Source: Sipunculus nudus
Taxonomy: Eukaryota; Annelida; Sipuncula; Golfingiida; Sipunculidae
Direction: 5' to 3'
Length of the DNA stretch: 64,000 nt
Assembly: GCA_026874595.1 (NCBI GenBank)
Contig: CM049311.1
Span: forward strand, 59,089,953-59,153,952
Shown piece after piece: positions 23,211 to 34,388 of this stretch. The position numbers and the translations under genes were made by a program. How positions within the stretch are numbered: the stretch's first letter is position 1; every line of letters starts with the position of its first letter. The notes beneath the pieces were generated by a model, which worked only from the letters and a program-made list of their open reading frames with translations, did no database searches and was not told the DNA's origin.

Positions 23211-26200
23211 ATATCATGCATGAGCAATGTGGTTCTGTAATACATGGGGTTCAAAGGTTACAAATTGTTGTCACTTTACTTGTTTCCATCTATTTGTTAA
23301 CTGTCAAATATCATCTCGTAATTTTGCATGTTAAAGTGACAAATCATGATTCATCAGAAGATGAAGATGTATTTGCTGAATCATTTGTCCCTGCACTATC
23401 AGTATCAAGCCATCAGAAATTTATCATTGGAACGTTGTGGAGATATGTCATAAAAGAAAGTGAAAATGAGGTTATTTCCAGTCAATAATGATTTTATATT
23501 TACTTTAATGGCTGTTCTTGGGAGTTGTATTAGCCTCAAGGCGTCACTATTCTCCATAATTCGGAAAAATTACCAAAACCTGAGCTGTCTGCTTGGCTTC
23601 AATACTGTAGGGTTCTGTTTAGCTAGAGTTTTATTTTAACCAATCAGACATACTGATTGCATTTTATGCCAACAAATGGACAAATAACGGAGAGAAACAT
23701 TTGTAAAGCAGCATCAGACTACCGGGAGGGTAATTACTTTGTGGAGTCACTGGGTACTGCTTCAGCTTCCTGTTGTTTTGACAAAAAAGAGGAAACATTG
23801 CAGATGCAAGTATTGGCACTGCGGATGTGGCCAAGAAAAAAAATCTTCAGTGACGACTGGAGATAACAGTTTGATAGACTGATTCCAAGGCTCCTGTGGT
23901 GATCTTCGTTTTGCCTGTGCAGTCAAGGTCAAAGTGTTGGCAGCAGCTGGACTAACTCAGGCAGTGACATGTTTTCGGATCAGTTGCTCTTTGACTCAAT
24001 TGCAGGTCTATGACATTTGGCATATGTTTCTACATTTCATATCTCCAGGCACTGTTGCAGTGGTTCATTATGTGTTAGTTCTTCATGTATTCAACCGATG
24101 TGATTTAAATCTTCAAAATTGTGCAATGAAATGATATTTTAAGCAATAGTAGACATTATTAAACATGCTCAGTCAATCATCATGAAACCCTCCAACTGGA
24201 TGATAAACAGTGTTTTAATTGTCATGTACTATTTATAAAGAAAGATAAAAATCTGGAAGAATCGTCAAGAGTATGAGAGGAAGACTAGCCGGAAAAAGAT
24301 AGGATTACTTCATGCCCAAGAATTGACATATATATAAAGAAAACCCCATGATTATTACTTGTAGCTGTGTATCATGTAAAAAATAAAATAATGTATGTGT
24401 GGACAGTAAACCTGTTTAAATTCAGGTTATGACTAGCAAATATTATCATATCTAGGTTTTCACAATAGACATATGTATGAATATCACATGGTTCACTTTT
24501 ATCATTCAGCTTATTTATTAATAAATGTTGTTGCATTGGGACAATAATGATGTCAGGATCTGTTTATAGTATGAGGAATGTGGTCCCAGTCAGCCATACA
24601 CAGAGCCCTTAATCTGTCATAATGACCGGTATGACTGCTGGACAACCAAGGTCCTTTCTTGTACTGAATAGTATTACATGACAGCATGATATGGTCACTC
24701 AGACCTCTCCACAAATAAGAGAAAAATGATAAATGCAGTATTCTGTACAGTCTGTCATCTGAGACAAAACCATATTACAGCTATCCCAGAATGCCCTGCT
24801 CAGACATACCCTGCTCTCTGATCTCCTCAGCCTGTACATCAACCAGAGCCCTTTGGGAGGTTCTCTTTGCAAAAATCATGACCAGGGTGGCCATATGACC
24901 CCCGGTGACATTTACAGCTTTACGACCTTGCAGGGGCCAAACCAGGGGACCTCATAATGGAATACTGATTATGAACACCTTAGCTGGGAGCAGCTACCCA
25001 TCCAAACAGAAGCTTTGAAGTAATAATTGTGGTTGTTCCATATACCTAAAAAAAAGCCACTCATAACTGCTCACTCAAATATTGTTTTAAGATATTGTGG
25101 GAAAAACTGATATTGTCAAGGTTTTTCCATGGCTGAGCACTTTGAATATTGGATGTAGATTACAGAAAGCAGTGGCTGTATTATTTCTCTAGAGATTTAG
25201 CTGATAATAAACAGATTCTGTCTGTTCCTACCTTTGACAAACACACACATACATCAATATAATATTCATGTACTGCAGTGTGGACATCTGTGTTATATAG
25301 TAACTCAGAGGATGCAGGTCTGTAAGTCATGGAAGGACAGCCATATAATGCAACTAATCAGACCAGATAAATCATGTTTCTTCATTATATTGCAGATGGA
25401 TTAATGTTCCTTTTTGTATTCATCCAATATTGATAAACAAAAATAAGAAGAACACGACCATACCATAAGTTTCCCAAAGAAAAAAATATAAGAATTTTAC
25501 CATAATGATCCCTCGAAAATAAAGATGACTTTTAAGCTTGACCTGACTTTATACCATTATGATCTCAAGACAAGACACTGCTTCTTGTAATTCTCTGCCT
25601 TGGTATATTACCCATGGGATTAAGTGCTTGATCAGTTCCATGCATATACATCTGTCTGCATGTCATGCCATCTGTTTCTTCATGTGGGAGAAAATAAACC
25701 ATATCTAAAATGTTCATTTGGATCAGTGATAAATATGGCTGGTGCATCCATACCTGATTCTGTTTTTGTCATGCTTGTTTGGTCTTTTACTGAATTTAAA
25801 ATTTTGACTTTAAGATTTCATGAAAACTAGCAAATATATATACACTACAATTATGGTCCTAAATTATATGTAGACCATGCATACTTACATTATAATAGAA
25901 CAAAAGACTTACATACTTGTCATGTAACTGTGAACTTCTTAATAATATTTGCTTTCATACTTAGGTCAGACATTTTTGGTCTCTTCTACATGTTCATTAA
26001 TATGAATGTGTATGAACAAAAGATACAAGCAATTTGAAAAGGGCCCAATCACCTGTAAAGCATGTTTGGTTAACACAAGAAATAGCTTCTTCCCTTTTAA
26101 ATAAATTTATACCTGCCAAAATATCGCCTTGAAACCTTTTGCTTATTACTGTAAAAGAGTGCTAAAAACAGTGGACCTGGCGCAATCAAAGGTGTCAACA

Positions 26201-26411
26201 TAAACACAGCACATGCATTGCCCAGGCGACAACATCTGTCATCAGTAGATGCACTGACTGACTTAGCCCAAAAAATGTAATACATGTTTCTGCTGGCTAA
26301 AACATTGCATGTTGCGGCTCATAATCTGACCTCCGGTCATGCGGCCTTGTTATGGTAAACAGTCACACGTGGACTATGTTTACAAACATGCAGAGCCATA
26401 AAAAGGTGTTC
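23211..26411 (+). other. NAV2: Long intron, 23.2-26.4 kb
   Basis: Nothing is recognised as a gene. The frames at 23207-23488, 23657-23866 and 25624-25830 lack domains and splice context. The stretch 24560-25010 is less AT-rich (for example CATATGACCCCCGGTGACAT) and may be unique regulatory sequence. Confidence 0.5.
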
Positions 26412-26708
26412 AACATGCGGTATTCAAGGTTATTATTAGTATACAAAGCCATAAATGGTCAATTGCCTATTTACATTAGGAACCTCTTAACTTTTTATGT
26501 TCCAGTCAGGCAGCTTAGGTCATCTGACCAAGGGCTTTTAGTGATTCCTAAAGCACGAAGTGAGATGTGTCGTTCGAGAGCTTTCTCAGCTGTGGCACCA
26601 AGGTTGTGGAATGAACTTCCGCACTCAATCAGAGCTTCACCATCTTTAGCTTCTTTTAAAAGAAATCTTAAAACTTACCTTTTTATATTAGCTTTTGGTA
26701 GTTCTTAG
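26352..26708 (+). pseudogene. Reverse transcriptase C-terminal remnant (LINE)
   Basis: 118 codons from an accidental ATG. Similarity to LINE RT begins only at about residue 25 and runs to the end. All catalytic RT motifs (such as the YADD box) are missing because the copy is truncated. It is not a host gene. Confidence 0.8.
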
Positions 26709-26868
26709 GAATTAGGGTTTAACTTTTAGGAATCTTTGTTTTAGTAGGAATCTACATTTTATGTTTTAGAAAAACTGTGCTTTGTGTCTTGTAAAGCGCT
26801 TTTGATAACTATTTTGTTGAATTAGCGCTATATAAATTAAATATATTATTATTATTATATTATTACTG
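26412..26868 (+). mobile_element. 3' fragment of an L2/CR1-type LINE
   Basis: The reading frame at 26352-26708 contains LLLVYKAINGQLPIYI, then SRAFSAVAPRLWNELPHSIR and SLASFKRNLKTYLF. This is the conserved C-terminal tail of reverse transcriptases of L2/CR1-group non-LTR retrotransposons. It stops at TAG (26706-26708). It is followed by a short 3' end with AAAGCGCTTTTGAT, GCGCTATATAAATTAA and an (ATT)n tail to about 26868, as is usual for L2-like elements. The polymerase core is absent, so this is a 5'-truncated dead copy inserted in the sense direction of the navigator gene. Confidence 0.85.
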
Positions 26869-28154
26869 AAACTGTGCTGGGATGATTTTGCTGGGAAACT
26901 TATGTACAAAGAAAAATGAACTCAGATAGTGTGAGAGAATAGGCAAAATATTACTCCTGGTTATGTACCTTTAACAATTTTTGTTTGTACTCCAATATCT
27001 TTATGTCAGTGGATATTTTGATGTAATGTAAAACAAACATAAAAATATTATGGTGCAATCAGATGTTCAAATGATCATGTTTGTAGAAGAAAATACTACA
27101 TTCCCTGAACAGTAGGATATTCATTCAAAGTAATGCTCTTGATGAAATTGTTAATTAAGATGGTTGAATGACGGCAGAAATTGGGACCACAGCATTCAAT
27201 AGCCATTGTAGAAAATAAAAGCTGAACCTGAACCACATGTAATCTCATGGAATCGTCCTTTTGAGAATAATCATAACTCGTTACATGTGAAATCATCTTT
27301 TTCCCCAAGTGAATGCACACGCAGATTGGATGTGCATTGTACAGTTTATTACATTCGAAATTCTATTTCTTAAATAACACTGTTCTATTACCACACGCCC
27401 CAGTAAAACTACATTTTCTGTAGCTTGCCTCTGTAAAGAGACAGAAGGCAAACATTGTAACTCGTGACAATTTTCTTCTGAGGTTTCCAAATAACAAAAT
27501 TTGTAAGGATGGACTGTAACATGGTAAGGAATATCCAAGTCTTCAGCAGTGGTGGAGCATACAGTGCACATTTGTATTGTGGTGTGGGTTTGCAGGGTTC
27601 AACATAATAATGGTAGCCAAGTAGCCAGAGACTAATAAAATATATTATCACAACGTTCCTGGTTTTCTAAACTTATCTATTGGTTAACAATATATATATT
27701 AGGACATAGCTTATTTTGTCATATCCGATTGTCTCATTTGCATTATTTAAAAAAAAAGTCATCTATTCAGACAGTACCACCTACAAGCCAACAATTTTTA
27801 CATTTAGATTTGAAAAATATGTTGAATATATAATCTGTCACCATCATGCTGTCCTAGTCTATGGATACCATCATGCATACACCTCAAGGTAATAAATCTA
27901 GAACCAGGGCTGTGGGGTGGTCAGCATGCTCAGATCATTGTCACCAGTCTGTCAATCTTGCACAGTTAAGCAATCAATGTATTGGTCTGTTTACTGCATG
28001 GAGCACCTTACATGGAGAACTGAGCTCAACATCTTCAGGTCCAACAGCCAGAAGACACCATTTGGCTTCAAAACAGACATGACTGGCACAGTCCATAGAC
28101 AGCCAGTGTCATTATCAAAAGCTCCATTAGCTTTAATTATGCTGACTCTTATCC
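26869..28154 (+). other. NAV2: Long intron, 26.9-28.2 kb
   Basis: AT-rich with short frames on the minus strand (27096-27651) that share no known domain. No repeat or RNA gene is identified. Confidence 0.5.
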
Positions 28155-28184
28155 CTCCTCCCCCCCCCCCCCCCCCTCCCCCCC
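28155..28184. repeat. C-rich homopolymer tract
   Basis: CCTCC followed by a run of 17 C, one T and seven C. It generates proline-rich and glycine-rich frames (27917-28294 plus, 27991-28251 minus) that are artefacts. Confidence 0.95.
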
Positions 28185-28306
28185 AAGTCCTCAGTGCCCA
28201 CCCACTCCCAGTGTCCTGTGTGGCTAGACAAACTCTAGAATGCAGTTCCATTGATTTGTGGTTGTCATGGAAACCAAAACGGGCCGCTCTTTAATTTGTG
28301 TTGCAG

Positions 28307-28420
28307 AAGCCACATGTGTGTGTGCATAGCGGCACTTTCTATGCCAGGCTGCACCAGACATTCTTGGAGTATTGTTGTGAACCTTGTCATAGTTTGGATA
28401 TATTGCACTCACTTATAAGG
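28307..28420 (+). other. Candidate exon of unknown identity (38 codons, phase 0)
   Basis: TTTGTGTTGCAG at 28295-28306 and ATAAGG|GTAAGT at 28415-28426 are both good splice sites around 114 bp that are open only in phase 0, reading KPHVCVHSGTFYARLHQ and ending LHSLIR. The preceding navigator exon ends in phase 1, and in that frame this segment meets TAG after seven codons. It cannot be an ordinary coding exon of the navigator chain as seen. It may be a poison exon, part of another transcript, or chance. Confidence 0.2.
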
Positions 28421-29310
28421 GTAAGTCTTTATTGTGATATAATGTATGTGATAGGCTGGTGGATGACTGTTCTGGGTAATTTTACAGTGCCTGTCGGTGA
28501 GCATTGATGCTTAGGCCTCCTGGGCTCTGTGTTTGTTGCTTGTCAGACTCTGACAGGTTGTCCTGTCAGGGGTCACTTTTAAACTCCAGACTGCCCAGCG
28601 TCCAGCTGACAGCTGTCATTGTCCACTCTGTGCCAGATGCTCCTTGATGGATGCTTTCTTTATCAGTGGAACAGGACCCAGACTCAGACAGACATAAGTG
28701 ATATGGGAAATTAATTACATCAGAGCAACAGATTTAACCATTGACTCAGGTGTACCTATTGTTTATTGTCCAAGAATAGTCCTCACTGTTCATATTTAGG
28801 ATCATATTTGTTAAGGTTCATAAATAGATCCATGATTAAATAAAATGCACCTCACAGGTGATATTGGTCACATTAATCCCAGCCTGGATTCCTGTCACGG
28901 CAATCAATAGTCTGTTGAGGTGATCTGAATCATCAAGACTGTTATTTATTTGGTTAGAAATGTAGGAGTATGATTACAAGCATGGTCAGGTATTTATTTA
29001 TTTATAGATGACAGCAGTAGCACAGTATGGCAGCAGCTAATTCTGTGGATTTACATCTGGTGTCTGTCTCAAATCAGTCCTGTGACAAAGTGTAGCATGT
29101 GGCTGGGTCATCAAGGTTCTTCTGGCTTGGTCTTTACCAGCTTGTACAGAAATATTCCTGGAGTTATTAATAGCTGTTAAATATCACTGCTTTGAGTTAA
29201 AGGTGCATTTTGGTTTCTTTAAAGGTCAAACACATGGCTGGCATATAAATCGTGTTCACTTTGAACTATATGAAGGTCAGAGCACTGAATAAAGGTTGTT
29301 ACTGTTGAAG
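28421..29310 (+). other. NAV2: Long intron, 28.4-29.3 kb
   Basis: Moderately balanced composition. Repeated CTGTCAG/CTGACAG phrases occur near 28540-28640 (for example GTCAGACTCTGACAGG). No exon or mobile element is identified. Confidence 0.45.
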
Positions 29311-29336
29311 ATATATATATATATATATATATATAT
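29311..29336. repeat. (AT)13 microsatellite
   Basis: Uninterrupted alternating AT. Confidence 0.98.
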
Positions 29337-29499
29337 AGATACTGATATATAGATACTGAATATATAAGAGGTATGGCATGGTGTAATTAATGCCTCAGTA
29401 ATTATTGTATTTATATATTGATAAAGGTTTGCATGGTGATATTTTGTTTGAACATCTGTTTGTTGTATACTTATACTATATGTTTTACAAACTTTATCT

Positions 29500-29785
29500 G
29501 AATCATCCTAATTAAGCTACCTGTTCAAGTACCAGTATTTACTTCAGTTATCAAGTGTATATTTGTATCATCCTGTAGTGTCCTGGGCTATACCTGTTTA
29601 ATTGTATTAGCTTAGGCCATCAGATGTATATATATAATATGTAGTTTGCCTGCATCATCCTGGGCTTTACCTGTATACCTTTGTCAGCGTACACTATTAT
29701 GTACATTTGTTATCAGCCCTTAACATCTTAGGCTGTATCTGTTTTCCATAATCAGCCTAGGCTAACGAATGTATACATGAATAGA
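29500..29785. repeat. Degenerate tandem repeat, about 70-90 bp unit
   Basis: Phrases recur in order: ATCATCCTG..., GGGCTATACCTGTTTA / GGGCTTTACCTGTATA / GGCTGTATCTGTTTTC, TTAGGCCATCA / CTAGGCTAACGA, and ATGTATATAT/TGTACATTTG. About three to four units, strongly diverged. Confidence 0.5.
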
Positions 29786-31911
29786 ATTTTTACCAACTCA
29801 CACTTACATAATTACACTGGAGATTGCTTTGGGAATTTTGAGAAGAAACTCCAGCTGTAAGGAAGACTTAATTGGGCCATAGATTTCCTTTCAGTGAATT
29901 CTAATGCAGGGCATATTAAAGACTGAAGTGAATTTCAATATTCAGGAGAAGTCCTTCAACAGGCAGTGTCACTCAATGAAGGTTTTTCTCCAACAAGAAA
30001 GGTCCACTTTCTGAATGATTAGTTGGTGGCTTGCTTGGAGTTGCGTTTAGGTAAATAGGCCTTTCGCTAGAATCCGGGTTGTCTATTGGCTGGGGGTTAT
30101 TGGTTGTGTACTTGAATCTTGTACAAGGAAATAGAACCACTGGAAACTAAAACTGGTTGTATGCCAGTCATGCTCGCTGGGACTTTGAGGTCCTTGGAGG
30201 GCTGCCAGTCCCTGAGGATAAGTGAGTGTTACAATTGGATCAGTCAGTCAGACCAGGAGACTTTCTTGATGACTCGCCTCACTGGTTCTGATAGTCTGGC
30301 CAACTTCCCTCCATATTCTTCTTGTATTATAGTAGATTTACAGGTATTGCTTATTTTTCCAAACAGGTACCCGTTATATACTTGATGCTTCTTTTTCATT
30401 TAAGGAATTCCAATAAAAAGCTTATAAAGTTATAAAATAAATATGCAAGTTATCCAACATGAAATTATGAATATTTTTTTCTGATAGGATAAAATGGTTA
30501 AATACAGGACATTGGGACTTACAGACTTGGGGATAAGTGATAGGCGTGATAGCCTGATAGGTCTGATCACATGATGGTCACTTAGCATTATAAAGGCCAG
30601 ATGTCTCTGAAGCATTAAGGTCATGGAATTTATAATACAAACTTTGAGGTAGTTGACAGCTAAATGTTTAGACTTTAACCTTGTCCTTGTAGGGCCCTTG
30701 AAATGTGTGCTCCTCTCTCAATTTAGTGTTAAAAGTAAGATTCAGCTATCACCTGAAAACTAACAGTAATCAACAAAACTGTTTATATTGCTGTAGAATG
30801 ATCTTTTAATTGAAGATACATGACTGTGGGGAGTCTTGACAAAATATTATTTAAAAAATACAGAAAAAAATATAGAAATTATGACATTTGAAACTGCAGA
30901 TGCCTTTACAATCTATTCTCAGTTTATGGCTCACCCGGTTTATTTGATATCCGGATGCCTGCAGACACTGGAACAAAGAGAGCTATGGTAACAGGATTAT
31001 TAATCACATTAGCTGTATGATTAACATTGGGCTACATTAGCAGTGTGATGGACACCGTATTACATTAACAATAAGATTAATGCTGTGGTTTTGGTGTCTT
31101 ATTGTGTAATGGAGAGTGAGGTCATTAATGTCACAGCTGCCCAGGGGGACATATAGCACCCGGCAAATCGTTGATCTGTATAATGGGTGATGCTGGGTCG
31201 TAAAAGTAATGTATTCACATTTCACACCCCAAGGAGGCCCAGCTTCTTGGACAGTTATGGAGGAGCTGGTCGCAGCTGCACGAGGAGGAAGAGGAAGGCA
31301 GCATTCATGCAGTATCACACGCGTTGAATGACCTGTGATGTAATGTATCCCAGAGGGCCGCAGCGCAGGCCTGCTGATGATTCACCCTGTGAGCTATTAT
31401 CATGAATGTATTTCATGGCTCGGCCAGCCCAGTTGGTGTGAATATCTGCAGTTATGAGGCATGATGTCAAGATCGGGTTTGACACAGTGGAGGGAAACTA
31501 GCCCAGATTGATCAGTGAGAAGCCAAAGCAAGCCCCCTATATTGATCAGATTGAGATATAATGAGCACAACCGGGGTCAGACACGGTGAACACACATTGT
31601 TACAATGTCCTGCTATCGATGGGCCATGCACATCAATTCTCTCCTATATTGACTATCTTTAACCATTGTGCTGGCATCACCTTGACATTTCTCCCCAAAC
31701 TGCCCTACTCCTGACACACTGGGTTGCTTCTCTCAGATTTCATTGACCATGGATACAGTGATACATCAGGTCTGAAGAAAATGAGGGTATTAAAAGGGAG
31801 TTTAAAGTAGTTATTCATTGTAGATCAGCCTCTTCTTCTTTTTATTCTTCTTTTTGTTCTTTTGTTCTGAAATCTTTGGCATTGGTGTAGGATACATATA
31901 AAGAGCATTTG
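29786..31911 (+). other. NAV2: Long intron, 29.8-31.9 kb, with less AT-rich block 30930-31700
   Basis: The first part is AT-rich with no features. From about 30930 to 31700 the sequence is unique-looking and of balanced composition, with many ATTA/TAAT cores at 30990-31130 and CG-containing words such as GCACCCGGCAAATCGTTG. No exon is evident; this is a candidate regulatory block. Confidence 0.45.
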
Positions 31912-32786
31912 CCTCTGCCAAGGTCTAACATTGAGGCATACATCAAACAAAAAACCTCTGCCAAGGTCTAACACTGAGGCATTCATCAAACAAAAACCTC
32001 TGCCAAGGTCTAACACTGAGGCATACATCAAACAAAAAACCTCTGCCAAGGTCCAACACTGAGGCATACATCAAACAAAAACTCTGCCAAGGTCTAACAC
32101 TGAGGCATACATAAAAAAAACTCTGCCGAGGTCTAACACTGAGGCATACATCAAACAAAAAACCTCTACCAAGGTCTAACACTGAGGCATACATCAAACA
32201 AAAAACCTCTGCCAAGGTCCAACACTGAGGCATACATAAAACAAAAACTCTGCCAAGGTCCAACACTGAGGCATACATCAAACAAAAACGTCTGCCAAGG
32301 TCCAACACTGAGGCATACATCAAACAAAAACCTCTGCCAAGGTCCAACACTGAGGCATACATCAAACAAAAACCTCTGCCAAGGTCCAACACTGAGGCAT
32401 ACATCAAACAAAAACCTCTGCCAAGGTCCAACACTGAGGCATACATCAAACAAAAACCTCTGCCAAGGTCCAACACTGAGGCATACATCAAACAAAAACC
32501 TCTGCCAAGGTCTAACACTGAGGCATACATCAAACAAAAACTCTGCCAAGGTCTAACACTGAGGCATACATCAAACAAAAACTCTGCCAAGGTCTAACAC
32601 TGAGGCATACATCAAACAAAAACTCCGCCAAGGTCTAACACTGAGGCATACATCAAACAAAAACCTCTGCCAAGGTCCAACACTGAGGCATACATCAAAC
32701 AAAAACCTCTGCCAAGGTCTAACACTGAGGCATACATCAAACAAAAAAACCTCTGCCAAGGTCTAACACTGAGGCATACGTAAAAC
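31912..32786. repeat. 42-bp minisatellite, 21 copies
   Basis: The unit contains CTCTGCCAAGGTCTAACACT then GAGGCATACATCAAACAAAA. I count 21 copies by the GAGGCAT word. Most units are 41-43 bp; the length differences come from the A-run and from CCTCTGCC versus CTCTGCC. Two sub-families alternate by GGTCTAAC versus GGTCCAAC, the latter forming a near-identical block at about 32210-32500. Because 42 is a multiple of three, the minus strand stays open for 215 codons with the repeat MYASVLDLGRGFCL. This is not a gene. Confidence 0.97.
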
Positions 32787-33226
32787 ACCAAGATTGCTGG
32801 TTGATTGATGGAGGGTTAATGGTTAAAGTCAGGCAGGAAAGATTGTCATTCCTTTTCTGTAGTATATATATGTGGAGGAAATCATCCTGAAGGCTGGTCC
32901 ATAATGTACTAGCACATCCTTGACTTGACTGCAGTGTAAGTTCAGAAGATTTATAGATTAAGTCATACAAGTGGCAAGAACACTTGATTCGTGACCTGAT
33001 TAATAGTCTAGTCCTTGAAATTGAATACAAATGGGTTAATCTTCCAGGATGGCAGCTGACTGCTGTAGAAATAAACAGGGCTGCGTCATTTAAATATTAT
33101 TACTGATAATTTAGAAACAGCAGGCCAGCTTTATGAGCAGGCATGAAGAAGATGTGCATACAAATTACAGTCAAATAGTAGCAACAACAAATTCCTTTTA
33201 TTTTAGGGAATAGTAAATCTGTTTTT
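32787..33226 (+). other. NAV2: Long intron between two repeat blocks
   Basis: Unremarkable AT-rich sequence; nothing identified. Confidence 0.6.
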
Positions 33227-34388
33227 AGCTGAGCTGACTGTAAGTCATCTGAGCTATAGCAATCACTCTTTATCCATCGTCCATCTGGCCATGCGGCCGT
33301 CTGTCCGTTAACAAGGCACAAATCGTAACCACTGGACCTGGAATCTTCTAACTTTACATCCAGAGAGGTCCATGAAAATCTCCTTGGTAACCTGGAATAA
33401 GGTCTCTGTTACCCATATTCTTCAAGCTATGGGGCTCCGAAGTACCCCCCAGAATAATGAAAAATTTTATACAAAAGCTCAAATATCTGAACAACTAATG
33501 CATTGATCACCATGATTTTTTGCATGGATATTGATCATGGATTGTTTCATCAGGTTCTGCAGGATGGTGGCGCCACCTGTATTTTTTCAATTTGTTACAA
33601 TTTTTTTCTCTCTATTTTTGAGACCTCAAAAGATGCTGTCATCTGTTAACAGGGCACAAATCGTAACCGCTGGACCTGGAATCTTTTCTCTTTACTTCCA
33701 GAGAGGTCCATTAAAAGTCTTCTTGGAAACTTGGAATTAGGTCTCTGTTACTCATATTCTTCAAGCTAAGGGGCTTCGAAGTACCCCCCAGAATAATGAA
33801 AAATTTGATACAAAAGCTCCAGTATCTGAATTACTATTGCATTGATCACCCTGATTCTTTGCATGCATAATCATGGAGTGTTTTATCAGTTCTTGTGAAC
33901 TGGTAGCTCCACCTAAATTTTTTAAAAATTTTAATATATTTTTTTTCTCTATTTATGAGACCTTCAAAGATGCGGTCCTCCCTTAACAGGGCTCAAATTT
34001 TAACCATTTAAACTTGACACACATGGAGATTTGTGAAAAGTCTCCTTGGAAACATGAATTAAGGTCTCTGTTACCCATATTTTCTGAGCTGTGGGGCTTA
34101 TTAGCACCCCTCAGAATGATTGAAAATTTTATACCAAAATAGGGCACAAATCATAACTAAAAGTAGGGCCCAGAATCTTCTGACTTGACATCCTAGGAGT
34201 TCCTCAAAAGTTCTCCCCAGAAACACACAAAAAACACACATATTGCCAGATTCCTCATGAAAGACTGGTTGGATTGTCATCAAATTGGTTGTGCTTATGG
34301 GTCTTGATGAACTTGAGCTAATATGCATGAAAAATGATGCCACCTATCTTAATTAGTCAGTCGGCTGAGCGTCATGACCCATGGGTCA
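33227..34388. mobile_element. 1.16-kb dispersed-type element with internal 338-bp tandem repeats
   Basis: The left edge is AGCTGAGCTGACTGTAAGTC and the right edge is CAGTCGGCTGAGCGTCATGA followed by CCCATGGGTC. Inside, a unit starting ACAGGGCACAAATCGTAACC begins at 33311, 33649, 33986 and 34141 (periods 338, 337 and then 155, the third copy being cut short). Each unit also holds GTCTCTGTTACCCATATTCT, GGGGCT...GTACCCCCCAGAATAATGA and, in the first two, GCATTGATCACC. Only short chance frames are present. Elements with tandem-repeat cores between fixed ends are typical of non-autonomous Helentron-like families in molluscs; that class is a suggestion only. Confidence 0.65.

Noticed and set aside
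27917-28294. 125-codon frame with a proline run
   Set aside because: It depends on the C-run at 28155-28184, which is prone to length change. The rest has no domain.
31943-32590. 215-codon open frame on the minus strand
   Set aside because: It is a translation of the 42-bp minisatellite. Another minus-strand frame is also open, and each unit supplies its own Met.
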